A DNA stretch of 64,000 nucleotides from Isoetes taiwanensis (Eukaryota; Streptophyta; Lycopodiopsida; Isoetales; Isoetaceae). The position numbers were made by a program, and so were the translations under genes. The stretch spans positions 12,096,546 to 12,160,545 of the forward strand of contig JAJEKV010000009.1 in NCBI GenBank assembly GCA_021234155.1, given 5' to 3'. Shown in pieces: positions 10,535 through 21,441 of the stretch. Every line of letters begins with the position of its first letter. Within the stretch, counting starts at the first letter, position 1. Below the pieces are notes generated by a model. That model worked only from the letters and a program-made list of their open reading frames with translations, ran no database searches and was not told where the DNA came from.

Positions 10535-10740
10535 AACTTCCTCTTGAGATCTACTTTATTACTCACAAGCGGGTCTTCTAATCGTCGGCTTGGTTATAGT
10601 GGTAGAATCTCCTTTTTGTTATATCGAGTCATCGGCAGATTGTGCTTTGCACATTTAGGGCCTTCTATCTAGTCCGCTTCTTTGGTGCATGTTCAACTTC
10701 CATCTCTATCGCTATTTCAATGGTATTCTCAGAAAGAATC
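10535..10740 (-). pseudogene. Unknown exon fragment in block A
   Basis: The counterpart at 38716-38890 is an open minus-strand acidic exon (SENTIEIATEMEVQ, then an ADQAEGPKCAAQSADDSD stretch) ending in a stop. Here the same sequence is disrupted at nearly every CAG/CTG site of the counterpart and reads out of frame. The gene is not recognised. Confidence 0.5.
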
Positions 10741-11186
10741 ATTTAGGTTGCTAGAAAAAGGGCATGTAAAAATAAAAGCTGATCCTGTACAACAAAAAGC
10801 ATATTCAAGACCAAATACATATAATGCTAGCAACAAATAGCTCAAGACAGGAGATAATAAACCAGAAAAGAAAGCCTGCATAAACACATAAAATAAAAAG
10901 TGAATAAAACCTTGCATGATAAAAAGAATCGATTAACGCGTGCAACAGGAGATGATATGCTCCAAAGCCCCTTCAAGCATATAGTGGCGCGATAAAAAAT
11001 GCTTGGCTGGCATTTTCTTCTATTCTGGTATGGTAATATTGAATCCTTAAGCTTTCGTAAGGTCTAAGCTATGGCGAGACAGCGCCGGAGATGGTTTTCT
11101 CTTGCAGGCTCTGCTCAATGAAGAACAGGGAGAAGCGCATTAGTAAAAATGGTAAAAACCCTAAGATTTTTATCCATAAAAGAAAG

Positions 11187-11330
11187 CTTACATAGGACTT
11201 CAACACCAGAGTACCCACCTTTAGCATGCTCTCTTGTTAGATTTGTTAGAACCACATTTAGCTCCGCAAAATCTACACGATCTGCACGAACTGCAATAAT
11301 CCATGAATAAGATCTCATGAATACAGAAAT
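11187..11330 (-). pseudogene. Unknown first-exon-like fragment
   Basis: The minus strand opens with MRSYSWIIAVRADRVDFAEL and runs about 42 codons to a plausible splice donor (CTAT/GTAAGC) at about 11187. Upstream lies a CT-rich leader. The peptide is conserved in the three tandem copies at 39331-40247, which suggests it was a genuine exon of a captured gene. I do not recognise the family. Confidence 0.5.
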
Positions 11331-11495
11331 GAAGCTTTGGCGATGAAGCTGGAAGGTATATCGAAGAAAAACCCGGGATTGAGAAAAGGCAGAAAAAACA
11401 AATCAATTTGGACCATTCGACTTTTGGGTTAAATATGGACCGCCCAATTTAGGTCGGATGCACTACTTACCCCATAACATTATTATATAAGAAGA

Positions 11496-11953
11496 TTACC
11501 ACGTTTTGAGGCTTGCAGTGTACCATGGATGTTGATGCATGTTCTCCTTTTGAAAAATCTAGTTCTGAAAAGGTACCTGATAATGTGTCAAAAAGCAATG
11601 CAAAATGTGATTGCACGTCTCATGGGCCTTGAGGATATGCCACAAGAAACCAGTGTCCCACATCCAAAGCAGGTCTCTGCACAGGAAAAGACTCTTCAAG
11701 GATTATTTCATTACAATCCTTCTGAGGTTGTAGATAAGGAGAAATAATACTGCTTTCAAGTAGCCTCACAATACTAAGGGCAAGCAAGACAAGCTGAATA
11801 TAGACATTTTTGCAACCAAAATGCCCAAAAGAATGGCTTCATCTCTTCTAACTTACAAGATGAAGTTCAAGGTCGTCCATGTTTTCGGTGTCCAAGATGA
11901 AGTTCAGGGTAGTGTTCTGCACATTCTGATACAGACGTCCAGGGAACTACAAA
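11496..11953 (+). pseudogene. TRM/LONGIFOLIA-like exon (DUF3741 motif)
   Basis: The minimal motif VIARLMGLEDMP matches the V(I/V)ARLMGLD.LP box of the plant TRM/LONGIFOLIA family, whose members recruit the TON1-PP2A microtubule machinery. An acceptor-like TTGCAG precedes the exon and a donor-like AAAG/GTAAGA closes it at 11953. Two defects stand out against copy 2. There is a 20-odd-base insertion before the motif (11581-11605), and three extra bases at 11747-11749 turn an open frame into a stop. In copy 2 a 9.3-kb transposon occupies that second point. Confidence 0.65.
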
Positions 11954-11989
11954 GGTAAGAATTTAAATAAAAATGCATTCTAAAGGTGT

Positions 11990-12720
11990 ATAGGTACAAA
12001 GCACTGGGTCATCTGGCCAGCTTGGCTGAGCAGTCTCTGATAGAGGACATTATTGGTACCTTGCAGAAATGTAGACAAGATAGGAACTTGGAGCATGCCA
12101 AGGGGGTTCACAAGCACAATTGCAGAAATGGATTGCAAGCATATTCAACAGTGAGTAATTATCTTGCTTATGTTTGTTGAATGTGGTAGTGTTGCTGATA
12201 CCCAGCAAGTTTTTAACAAATTATCTCACCATAATGAACATGCCTGGACATCTCTCATATAAGGGCATATTGTTTGTGGACAACCACTGCATGCTCTCGA
12301 TGTGTACCAAACAATGCAAGCACGTATTGTTGTTAGTTGGACTGCACTTATTACAAAAATATACAAAACATGGATCTCGTCAGAAAGCATTGAGCTGTTT
12401 TGATGAGATGCAGCTGGAGGATGTGCCTCCAGATCATGTTGTGTATATTTGCAGCATGAAAGCTTGTGGCAATATAGGTGCCATAGACAAGACAAATGTT
12501 AAAAGAGTGCAGCAGTTTGCATTTTTAAAGCATATAGCTATGTCAGATGGCGTCTTAGACCAGGGTAGAGAATTACATTCAAACACCAGAGAAAAGGGAT
12601 TTTAACAAAATCATTTTGTTGGTAAGAGTTTGGTTGGAATGTATGCCACATGTGATTCCTTCGTGCTGTATTTTGCAACAAAGGACTAGTTAAAGGGTTA
12701 TGGTTGATGTTCTTCTAATT
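11990..12720 (+). pseudogene. PPR-protein pseudogene, N-part
   Basis: Pentatricopeptide-type phrases appear in shifting frames: SRQKALSCFDEMQLEDVPPD, a VYICSMKACGNIGAID helix pair, DQGRELHSNTREKGF and NHFVGKSLVGMYATCDS. They follow the usual PLS-type pattern of plant organellar RNA-editing factors. Upstream, AYSTVSNYLA and VVSWTALI-like pieces fit preceding repeats. Stops and frameshifts break it, and most of these are shared with the copy at 50030-50740, so the gene was already dead when duplicated. Confidence 0.75.
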
Positions 12721-12854
12721 CTGTTGCTTATACTAGTTGTAGAAGATTGCAGAGTGGTGAAAGTCCATTCTTTGTAGGTCTGCCCTTCCAAATATCAATT
12801 CCATATTGATTCAAACAATCCTATTGATTCATCCATAAGGTCGAGTTTGCATTA

Positions 12855-13169
12855 TTGTTACAAGCTTTAGAAGAGGAATCCAGTATAGTTCATTTTATGG
12901 AGGCCCTCAAGAGGACTTATGAAGAAAAATACAGTAGAATAGGCTTGATTTATAGTGAAGCCATAAGAGAATTTGGGTATCAGCTGTCACACAAGTTTCT
13001 AACTCCAGAACTTTGGTTCGATAGGTTTCTGTATATCAACAAATATTTCAAGTCTTACGCTAAAAGAAGTCAAGAGTTGCTGCACCTTTGTGACGGCACG
13101 AGAACCGACCTTTGTGGTCTACACCAATCAAAACTCCGCTCATTCTGTAGAAAATGCTTCTTTTCATAA
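12855..13169 (+). pseudogene. Unrecognised open stretch next to PPR debris
   Basis: An open frame of about 104 codons (ALEEESSIVHFMEALKRTYE, then IYSEAIREFGYQLSH) has amphipathic helical character. In copy 2 the first third is deleted. It may be an exon of a captured gene. I do not recognise it. Confidence 0.35.
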
Positions 13170-13790
13170 AATGACTTGAACAGTATTTTCATTCAACTTG
13201 GAGACCCACAAAGTAAATGCTTAATATAGACTCCTGTAATTGAATGTGATCAGGGTTATGGATCGGATCTAGACTCCTGTGTTTATGGGCATAAAAAATA
13301 TGCAACAAAGGCAAATATTAGAACAATTAATGAATGCATTTTGTCGTAAATTAATCATGCACATTTTAGCATAAGCAAAATCGAAGAGGCAATGTGCTAT
13401 GCAGTTGAGAAGAATCATGAGATAGTCCGATTTCAGTAAATCAACAAATATTTCTAGTCTTTTGCTAAAGAAGCTGAAGAATTGCCAGGCCTTTGTGACA
13501 ACACGAGAAACGACACTGTATATTGTGGTCTACACCAATCAAAACTCCGCTCATTCTGCACAAAATGCTTCCTTGGAGACCCACAAAGTAAATGCTGAAC
13601 ATAGACTCCTGTATAAATGAATGTGATCATAAGGGAATGTGATCAGGGTTATGGATCGGATCTAGACTTCGCGTTTATGGGCATAAAAAATCTGCAACAA
13701 GGGTAAATATTAGAACAATTAATGAATGCATTTTGCCATAAATTAATCATGAATATTTTAGCATAAGTAAAATCCAAGAGGCAGGAAAGT
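13037..13790 (+). repeat. Diverged tandem duplication, about 404-bp period
   Basis: ATCAACAAATATTTC...CTTTTGCTAAAGAAG...TCTACACCAATCAAAACTCC...ATGGATCGGATCTAGACT occurs at 13037-13340 and again at 13441-13770. Both units also exist in copy 2 (50940-51290 and 51355-51690), so the tandem duplication predates the segmental one. Confidence 0.8.
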
Positions 13791-13945
13791 GCAATGTAAA
13801 AAAAACACTCTCCATCTATTACCTAATTGAGAAGAATTATAAGATAGGCCTATTCCTATTGTTAGGAGCCCATTCATATTGGTACGAGCCCATTGCCGCC
13901 ACCATCATCGCTCTCTCGTATCCGTATGAGATTCAAACCTAGAAT

Positions 13946-14655
13946 TATTTTTTGGGTTGCCTCTAGGGGGGCAAACCTTGCTCGTGTGGGTTTTCGGCAT
14001 ATTCTAAGTATATACTAGAATATACCTAGAATATGCAGGAAACTGCTCCAAACTTGTTGTTGGTCAAACCGGTCGCCGGTGTTATTAGGCGATGGTTGTG
14101 CAAACTAGTTAACCGGATGGAGCCATAACGATTATTTGTCGACGTTGATCAACAGTTTGGAGACATAGTCCGCCAAGCATTGCCGGATTTGCCGAGCTTA
14201 CCCAAGAAGAGAAGTAGCTTTCTTTTATCTCTTTGCTCTTCTTTCTTTCTGAATGCTATGTATTTCAAAACCAGCTTACACAGTTGGACAAGATTTTCAG
14301 GTACTTGTTTTGGCTTAATTATTGTTCATCACATTTTAGCCTTTGTTTGTTATTTGTCGTTATTGTGGCTTAAAACTCTCATCTGGCCTCAGGGCTTTGG
14401 ATAGTATATGTAAAGAGGGACGATTAGATGTTGCTTTTGAAATACTGGAGATGCAAAATATTCCTTTATCTAGAGATAATGCATATTACCTCCTTCAAGG
14501 TTGCACTAAAAAGCAAGATACAAAATATGGTAGAAGAATACAGATCGTAATGGCCCAGAATGGCCTTGATTCTATTGAAGCCTTGAGCAATCACCTTATT
14601 CGTGATAGCTGTTGCAAGAAACAATATTACAATTTAATAAGGCAAACAACTTAAG
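13946..14655 (+). pseudogene. PPR-protein fragment (copy B1)
   Basis: After an intron-like stretch ending in CTCAG near 14391, the frame reads ALDSICKEGRLDVAFEILEM, then YYLLQGCTKKQDTKYGRRIQ and IEALSNHLIR. This is the standard start of a plant PPR-PLS protein (an L motif followed by LLQxC...GR). The sequence before it (13946-14390) is shared by three copies in the window. The frame ends at about 14652. No downstream PPR array follows, so it is a fragment. Confidence 0.7.
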
Positions 14656-15625
14656 GGATCCTGCAACCTTATTTTGGTAACCAGCCAAGCCAGCTATAAA
14701 TCATAAATGGTACATGATTATATTTCTATCGGAAGTGGAGCTTACGCTACTAAAGAACACAAGGAAACTATCTAGGATAGAATTCCTAAAGCTCGCTAAG
14801 AGAACCTGAACAATTCAGCAGTGAAATATTAATTTCTTAGATGGGCAGTATAATAGCAAATTAAAGAGTGTAATAAGCTGAATAAGGCTTAATAGCATTA
14901 CATTACAAGAAATGGATAAGAATCAACAAGCCGCAGTCTAATCCAACAGTCTTATCCTTCTGTTACAAGCGATTGAGATTTACTTTTTCTGAAAATACAC
15001 ATTAAACGGCATATTTCCCCATAAGGGTACCAAACTAAGGTGGTTGAATTCCTAAAATCACAACATATGTGTTCACAGCTATACTTATGAGCCTACACGA
15101 GGGTAACAACAGAACTTAAGTCTATAAAACACAATGATTTAAGAGAATCCTGCACATTAGTAATATGTATATTTAACCATAAGCTTCTACTGGAGTTATA
15201 TCTAAACCACACTAGAAGTGTTGCAACGTTAGATCCAAAACAAGCTATATCTAGAATTGGTAACCGTTTAGATGAGCAAGTAGATCTTGAAAGGGCAAGC
15301 TAAAAATAGTGGATCTATTAATTTATGCAAGGAACACAGTGAAAAATAAAGGCCTAGAAGGGTGCACCCAGAGACAATTATGATCACAGCGAAGGAAATG
15401 AATATCATGCTAAGTTTACAACTAGACTTAAGAAATATTAGAAATACTAGACTTCAGAATTACTGGCTGCATATAAATCAGAAAAAGTAGCAGTATGGGT
15501 TAAGTTTGAACTCCATATCAAATACTTGAGGCTTGAGTTAGCTATTATGTGGAATCAGAAGGAAAATTTAAATTATAGAGAGACATGATCAACAACACTT
15601 AAAATATAAAGAAGAGGCATATTAA
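14656..15625. other. Gene-free part of block B
   Basis: AT-rich and duplicated at 52576-53086 plus 56272-56755, and again at 58530-59515. No coding sense was recognised. Confidence 0.6.
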
Positions 15626-15629
15626 CATC

Positions 15630-16245
15630 TTGTAAAGGGACCTGATTCGCTATGTTGCCCAATTATTTTGTCTTTGCCGGGATGCATGAGTATGTGCGAC
15701 GGAACATCTAGACCATCTAAGATAGACTGGAAATCTGTAAGCAAGCATTCAAGAGTACCCGGATTGTTTGCTCCATTGATTCTTTCGCAACATGATGCAC
15801 TGAGCCAATGCCAATTGCCTTCCTGCGGCAATCTGCGTTGTTACCTGTTGGAGTTCGATTGTTTGGCATTTCATGCTTTCTGGGGCTTCCTGAATTATCT
15901 ATGTTGACATTGACATTGGAAGTGTCTTCAGTACTCGCAAAAGGATCATCAAAAGCAGTATTAGATCCAACTGTTTCATAGAAACTGTCAGAAAAGTTAG
16001 TGTGCAAATCTGCTGCCTCAAAAGCTTCATTCCCAAAGTCCCCATCATCCCCAGCCCCTGGAATGGGGTTATCTGATGTCACTCCATACTTGACTTCTTC
16101 CATTCTTTCATACCACTGCCAACTTGAAGGCTCTGGACCCGTATGACTAGAAGCCTCATGCTTGAATTTATCTCATTTGTTCTTCAGTTGCCTGACTTCC
16201 ACTAATCCACCAACAATTGGCTGTAACATTTTATGTCGATAGGCC
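15630..16245 (-). pseudogene. Myb/SANT-like protein fragment
   Basis: On the minus strand an exon after an acceptor CACAG (16244) reads MLQPIVGGLVEVRQLKNK, stop, DKFKHEAS and then WQWYERMEEVKYGVT. The RQLKNKWDxFK..TG..W pattern is that of Myb/SANT-like DNA-binding proteins, including those accompanying PIF/Harbinger transposons and the LIMYB group. An acidic stretch (GAGDDGDFGNEAFEAAD) follows. The conserved tryptophan codon is a stop (TGA) here and in copy 2. Only part of the protein exists. Confidence 0.55.
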
Positions 16246-16554
16246 TGTGAGATACATAAACAATATCTGTGTAAACGTGATATATTGTCTATAAATTCAT
16301 CTCCTTCTTTTTTTCGAATTTGTTGATTAACACGGGAAAAGAGGGATTATTTCTATAACACGCTTTCGTTCGCTGCAAGTCGATGATTCTAGATAGACGT
16401 TGCATGTGTAAACACCCATCTTAAAGAATAATAAACCTTATTTTCCATTTTCAAGTTTATATTCCAACAGTTTTTGAGACAGACAGACAGGAGGGTTGTG
16501 GAATGGGTACAATCCTGGGCAAGAAGCGCAAACAACAGAATAGGGAATGAAGAC

Positions 16555-17287
16555 ACAAAAAAAAAAAAAAAAAAGCCCTAGCGGTAAAGCAGGCTTGGGA
16601 ATGCATTGGGTTGGTTGCAGAGTTGATGGAGGGATGCCTCTATGTTGCTCGATGAGGTTAGAGTGGATATTAAGAAAGAATCAAAATTAGCAATAGAAGA
16701 AAGTAGAGTGCATTTTGTATTCCAGTGTCTATATTAAGTCGAGACATTGACGTTAAGAATGTTTGTCAGTATAGATGAAAGAGCATTTTGTTCATGAAAG
16801 TCAAAGGGCATTTGATACCTCGGGCCTAAGTCGAAGTTAGGGTAAGCACTCAAGGTTATTGAAGAATTTGAATGAGGTTGTATGATGGTTAAATCATTGG
16901 AGGTGGAGTTTCGCTATGACATCTTGTACCCTCTTGTACCAGTTTAAAAGCAGTCCTCATACCTTATTAAAAAAATAGAACCTTCAAATTACAGATCATG
17001 TATCTGTAATCTGGAGCAATCTCAAGCACATTTTCAATACAAAAAAGTCCTCTAGATGAAGGCCTCATAAAGGTGATTATATTACATCTGCACGGAGGAA
17101 GATGGTCATGCCATGCACTCTTTAGTTAGCGACCTCTATAAATTTACTGTGATGCAACTGACCTCTATAAATTTACTGTGACGCCAATACATTTGAGACT
17201 ATTATTCCTTTTTTTTGTTTATATTTGAAGTAGTGGTTAATGCCCAGTGACATCATACAATAAACAAAGACATACCCATTTGAGATA
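16555..17287. other. A-tract and gene-free start of block C
   Basis: A run of 18 A's at 16555-16572 is followed by GCCCTAGCGGTAAAGCAGG. The same junction occurs at 60548-60566. At 16900-16975 the text CTTGTACC..CTTGTACC...TTAAAAAAA resembles a retroposon tail. No gene was recognised. Confidence 0.5.
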
Positions 17288-18904
17288 CCCATTTCCTCCT
17301 GCGTGGTTGAGTCAGTTTCCCTGGGCTCTTACACCGCCTCACACAGCTGCCAAACTGTTAGGCATACCATTTGGCTTGGACATTAATGCTAGGGCAATTT
17401 GGGCGGAGACATTACAGAATCTTAAGCAGCATCTGAACTGGTGGAGGGGAAGTAAACTCACCATGGCTGGTAAGATTCTGATAGCCAAGTCAGTGCTCTG
17501 TAGCACTCATGTTTACGCAGCCTCCTGCATACTTGCGCCAGAAAGTGTGGTTAAGGAGTTGGATGACACCATTCGCAATTTTGTTTGGGGAGGAAATGAG
17601 GAGGGGGCTACTGTGAAGGTCGCATGGTGGAAGTGTGTGCGTCCCAGAAAGGCGGGGGGCTTAGGTATGCTTGATGTGTCCTTGCACACGAAGGTTCTCC
17701 GTGTCGAAATTCATCCGGCGTTATTGCGGGAGCAACAATCCCCGATTGGCTCTCATTGCACGCCGCCGCCACTCTATTGTGTTTAGGAAGCCGCCAATTC
17801 CGCCAGCTTGCCGTGGGCTCTGTTTGAGGATTTATGCCATTCCCTCATGCTTCACCTTTTCTTAAAGGTCTCCTCAAGGCCTGGAAGGTGGTCAAGGTTC
17901 TCTTTTCATTGGACCCTAGCAGGTGTATGGTAGCCTCATCGCCCTTTCTTTGGGTACCCTTGGAGTCTGCATCTCCCTTGGCCTCTTCCCTACACCCGAA
18001 TATTTCGCGCCCCGATGGATTGCTGCGGGGGTAACATCCATCTGTGGACTGGTATTGGGAGGGTCATCCGGCGTGGGGAGTTTTTAAGGATCGATTTGGC
18101 CTTCAGCACTGGGACATTCGGACTTGGGCCAGAATTGCGAATGCTATTCCATTGCAGTTGTCTTCTCAAGTCAATCGCGTTTGGAAGTCGCATAGTGGAC
18201 TTGATGCATCTCAGTTTGTAGCATCGGCTTATGGGCTTCTAGCTTCAGACACACATTGCCGCCGGATAAGTGGTCACTTAAGCTTCCAGGGAGTAAGTGG
18301 CCCGCCATGTGGAAGTGGGCGTGGAATACATTGCCTCCTCCTAAAATCCGTACCCTTTTATGGCAGATCTTGCACCGTAGCCTTAGGGTGAATGTCCGAG
18401 TACACAGGTTCAAGCCTCAGGTAGCGGAAACATGCCCTCTATGTGGGAGGCGCCGAGAGACCATTGAGCACCGCTTTGTCCTATGCACGAGGTAGGGGCA
18501 GCTTGGTCCCCGGGTGAGAGCCCTCTTTGGGTCTTCACCGCGGCAAATGTCGAAGCTTCTCATGGGAGTCTTTCCTAGCGCTTGGTCGCGGGCCAAGCAA
18601 AGCAGGCGTTCCATTTATGCAGAGCTTGGCTTCTGTGGTTGATTTGGAAAAGACGGAGAGCGAAGGTCTTTCAGAATGCAGTGCTTAGCCCTTTTCGGTT
18701 GGTTCCGATCTTGAGGCATAAGTTGTGGCAGGCTTACCAAGTCTCAAGCTTGTCTGGCACAGTTAAGCGGGAAATTTGGTCGACATTCTTACAGATTGTG
18801 AATCATGATGGGCACTTCATTTCTTAGCACCACACTTATCATTGTACTTGATCACATTCTAGTGGTTTAATATATCTCTATATTCTTCAAAAAAAAAAAA
18901 AAAT
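17288..18904 (+). mobile_element. 5'-truncated LINE (non-LTR) insertion
   Basis: Copy 2 has the empty site at 61278/61279, which delimits the insert. It contains the 3' part of a plant LINE ORF2: LGIPFGLDINARAIW, then LTMAGKILIAKSVL and FVWGG...VAWWKC..KAGGLGM from the end of the reverse transcriptase. Next comes the zf-RVT module with WKWAWNTLPPPKIRTLLWQI and CPLCGR..ETIEHRFVLC. Frames change several times. It ends in a 15-base A-tail. No clear target duplication exists. The 5' junction lies in a repeated ATACCCATTT, which suggests microhomology at truncation. Confidence 0.9.
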
Positions 18905-19425
18905 ATTATATATTCCCAAGTAGACATAATTTCATGCCTTAATGACACATAGTGCAAGAGTTTCCAGCATAGTGATCCACATATTCAACTTGTGGATGGC
19001 GATAGTGAGAGCAACTACTTGCCTTCACAAAATATAAGGAATTGAGGTTGAGCAAATAATTGGCAAATCACTAGAGAAGGATATGCATGTAACATCAAAA
19101 TAACATCAAAAGCTTTAGTTTTCATAATGTTTTCAGCCACAACAACATTTCATGCTTTGTATATAACATCAATGAAGCAGATATAATGATGTACAATAAG
19201 TGTCAAGCCATATTCAGTAATTAATAGCACGAAGTATTAACCTTCATCCATATGGCGGCATGCAAATAAAGAAGACATCCCATAAGACAATGATATTGCT
19301 CCCTTTTGCCTTGATCATGTTAAGCATATGCCGTGATAACATATTGCACAAGGCTGCATCATGTCTTTGGCATTATATATATGTCGGTGATAACATATTG
19401 CACAATGCCGCATCATGTCTTTGGA
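18905..19425. other. Gene-free part of block C
   Basis: No gene was recognised. A local near-duplicate (CATATTGCACAA.GC.GCATCATGTCTTTGG) occurs at 19339-19373 and 19391-19425. Copy 2 has only one unit. Confidence 0.5.
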
Positions 19426-19426
19426 A

Positions 19427-19660
19427 TTATATAGATAGATTACATGCAATATCCAACATTCCACATTTGGCATGTATGTCAACAGTTAACCGCCACAAAC
19501 ATGTCGTGGTGCATGAATGAGCTTTCCATTTCGACATTGTTATTGAAGCGCATACTCTCAAAATAACATATGCAATCTTGTTACGCTTCACACGCTCTAA
19601 TTGCATTTTCTCAAAGCGTAGAGCTTTTGTATTGTTGCAAAACTTCACAAGCGCAAAGAA
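19427..19660 (-). pseudogene. PPR-protein fragment (minus strand)
   Basis: MQLERVKRNKIAYVILRVCA followed by SITMSKWK and VDIHAKCGMLDIACN matches a PPR pair (family EGV.PN..T...VL.AC.S...L..G...H...V.....MYAKCG.L..A...F). It is open but far too short and has small internal losses. The copy at 61770-61995 is closer to consensus (VKPNKIAYV). Confidence 0.7.
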
Positions 19661-20094
19661 TCACTTGGCCAAGAAATAACATGTCCCCGTGTAGGTCATC
19701 AATGGCGACGCCACACAAATCCAAAGATAAATGTTAACAAGATCAAGCTTCCGGCGTAATAAGAACAATCCTTTGCATATCCCGCGAATGGACAAATTTA
19801 TCCAAGAGATTTCCACATGTATAGAAGTAACCTTATCGCATGTTTGTCAAGCCGAAGCTTGAGGGCCGTGTAAATGATCCGTGAGTGTTACCGGATAACC
19901 ATTCCTATTTCAAATTTTACTACGCCTTTGTACGCTGCTAAACCACCGATTTGACAAAATCTCTTAGAAAACTGCGGTTGTTCCCGCAGAGACAAACTTT
20001 CATATAGCTTATGGATGATGAGATGCAAGAAAACTTTCATCCGCAACAGATGCAGAAATTTCTAAAAAAAGCCCCTATAATGTTTGCCAAACAA
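19661..20094. other. Gene-free part of block C
   Basis: Duplicated at 61996-62480 with many differences at CAG/CTG sites. No coding sense was recognised. Confidence 0.5.
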
Positions 20095-20400
20095 AAGATT
20101 CAAGATTCCAATCTGATAGAATCAATATTAACCATTGAAAAAAACGTATGTGACCCGAGAATATGCTCAAGAAGAACCTTTACCATGTCCATTCCACGCT
20201 TCACCACCAGAAGATTTCTCGAATGATTGCCATTACGCCTACACAATCGAGATTCACAAATTGCTTCAACCAATGAAATAAGATTCTCAAAGTTTGTGAT
20301 GCTTAATTCCAAGAGATCATCCACGTGGATGCGGATACTATGTTGTGAATTTGAGGATGCGAGAATAACCGAGCTTTTGAAAATTCACTAGATGAAGAAT
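20095..20400 (-). pseudogene. ACD11/GLTP-like exon pair
   Basis: Minus-strand DDLLELSITNFENLISLVEA..., then RRNGNHSRNLL followed by VKRGMDMVKVLLEHIL, matches the sphingolipid-transfer (GLTP) fold of ACD11-type proteins. Their signature is GSHTRNLLRVKRGLDMVKVLFEQ, where Asp, Arg and His bind the headgroup. A probable intron falls between NLL(Q) and VK in copy 2. Only the C-terminal half of the domain is present. Here the acceptor/donor area is disturbed at CAG sites. Function as a protein is unlikely. Confidence 0.65.
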
Positions 20401-20404
20401 GTCG

Positions 20405-21170
20405 CTTCAAGGTTTGCTTGCTAAATTAGTGATCTATGTAATGCTATCTATATTTTAGATCTTGGCGTGAACTGAACAAATGGACATCCAAGAGGATAGG
20501 ATTGAGCATGTTGTGTAGAAGTGCTAGACTTCACCGAAAAAATGCGACATTCTCGAAATATGCATGCGGGGAGAGATTATATTGATAAAGATGCATTGCA
20601 CAAATGGTTATTGATCCACTTATATAGATGCGATAAATCAGAAATGATTATGAAATTCATAGATCCTCGTGATGACATGTGCTAAAGAACCCGTAATTTC
20701 AATAATCCAAGATCCCTATGGTTTAAAACCGTAGGATAACTCTACTCATTGGGCTTCAAATGAGGCATAAAATCCACTGCAGATAAAATGCAACTAGAAG
20801 ATGCCCACAACCATTCCCATAGTTCAAAATTTGCTATGTTCCTTGGTAATACATTGGTAATCAAGAAACAAATGGTAGTTCAAGTGAACTAAAATCAGGC
20901 AAATAAGTTTCAAAGTAAATGTAAATGCTTTATCTAAGTTCTCAAATGGGTATTCAAAACATACCGTGCAATTGCGGAGAGTTCTTGTTTATAAGTCCCC
21001 ATGTCATATCGTGGTTCACAAAAAGCTTATCAATAAGAAACCAATATGCTTTGTACTCGTATTCCATTTGATGAACATTCTTAAAGGGTATAACCTAAAA
21101 CAACAAGATGCTCCACCAGTTTCAGTGTAGAAAACGCTCATCAAGTTAGATGCTCGCATATGAAGTTTCT
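20405..21170 (-). pseudogene. Unknown exon fragment and surrounding noncoding
   Basis: Between about 20970 and 21100 the minus strand reads FKNVHQMEYEYKAYWFLID, then KLFVNHDM. It is shared with copy 2, where an extra segment of about 80 bp follows. It is an exon-like unit of a gene I do not recognise. The rest of the stretch has no coding sense. Confidence 0.35.
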
Positions 21171-21171
21171 C

Positions 21172-21441
21172 TTAAGATGTACAAGCCAGGGTCCATATGC
21201 AATACCCCTGGAGTAAACAACTAAGATTCTGAAAACTAAAAAATTCAACATCCTGAACAATGCGCCAGCGTGCGAGGAAAGAGATTATACGTAGTAGAGA
21301 GAAACTATAATAGGCACAAATAAACTCTTCCATACTTTGAACTTGAACATGAGCAAAGATAGGAAACCTTCCTCCAACATTTGATTGGTCTAGGCCATTT
21401 GGCGAGCTATGGGTTTTTCCTTGTCCACTAAGCGTGGCCAT
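21172..21441 (-). pseudogene. Unknown first-exon-like frame
   Basis: An open minus-strand frame starting MATLSGQGKTHSSPNG is conserved with 63581-63892. Its first 40-odd codons look coding. The remainder is hydrophobic and probably intronic. It lies at the right edge of the duplication and could be the start of the gene whose pieces lie at 20970-21100. Not recognised. Confidence 0.35.

Larger units (their letters stand above)
8927..11495 (-). mobile_element. Truncated Helitron (block A)
   Basis: This matches the Helitron at 36894-40263 from its position 37182 onward. The 3' hairpin end is missing, replaced at the left by unrelated sequence. The 5' end at the right (ATTATATAAGA near 11483-11495) is retained. 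A section at 10225-10440 is unrelated to the other copy. The gene-like pieces inside are listed separately. Confidence 0.7.

Noticed and set aside
11221-11406. Cys-rich minus-strand frame (YCSSCRSCRFCGAKC) as a zinc protein
   Set aside because: It overlaps the SYSWIIAVRADRVDF frame in another phase. The latter ends at a splice donor and is better conserved in the tandem copies.
16573-16975. Possible SINE starting GCCCTAGCGGTAAAGC
   Set aside because: The start loosely resembles an A-box and the end is A-rich, but no B-box or target duplication could be read, so it was left unassigned.
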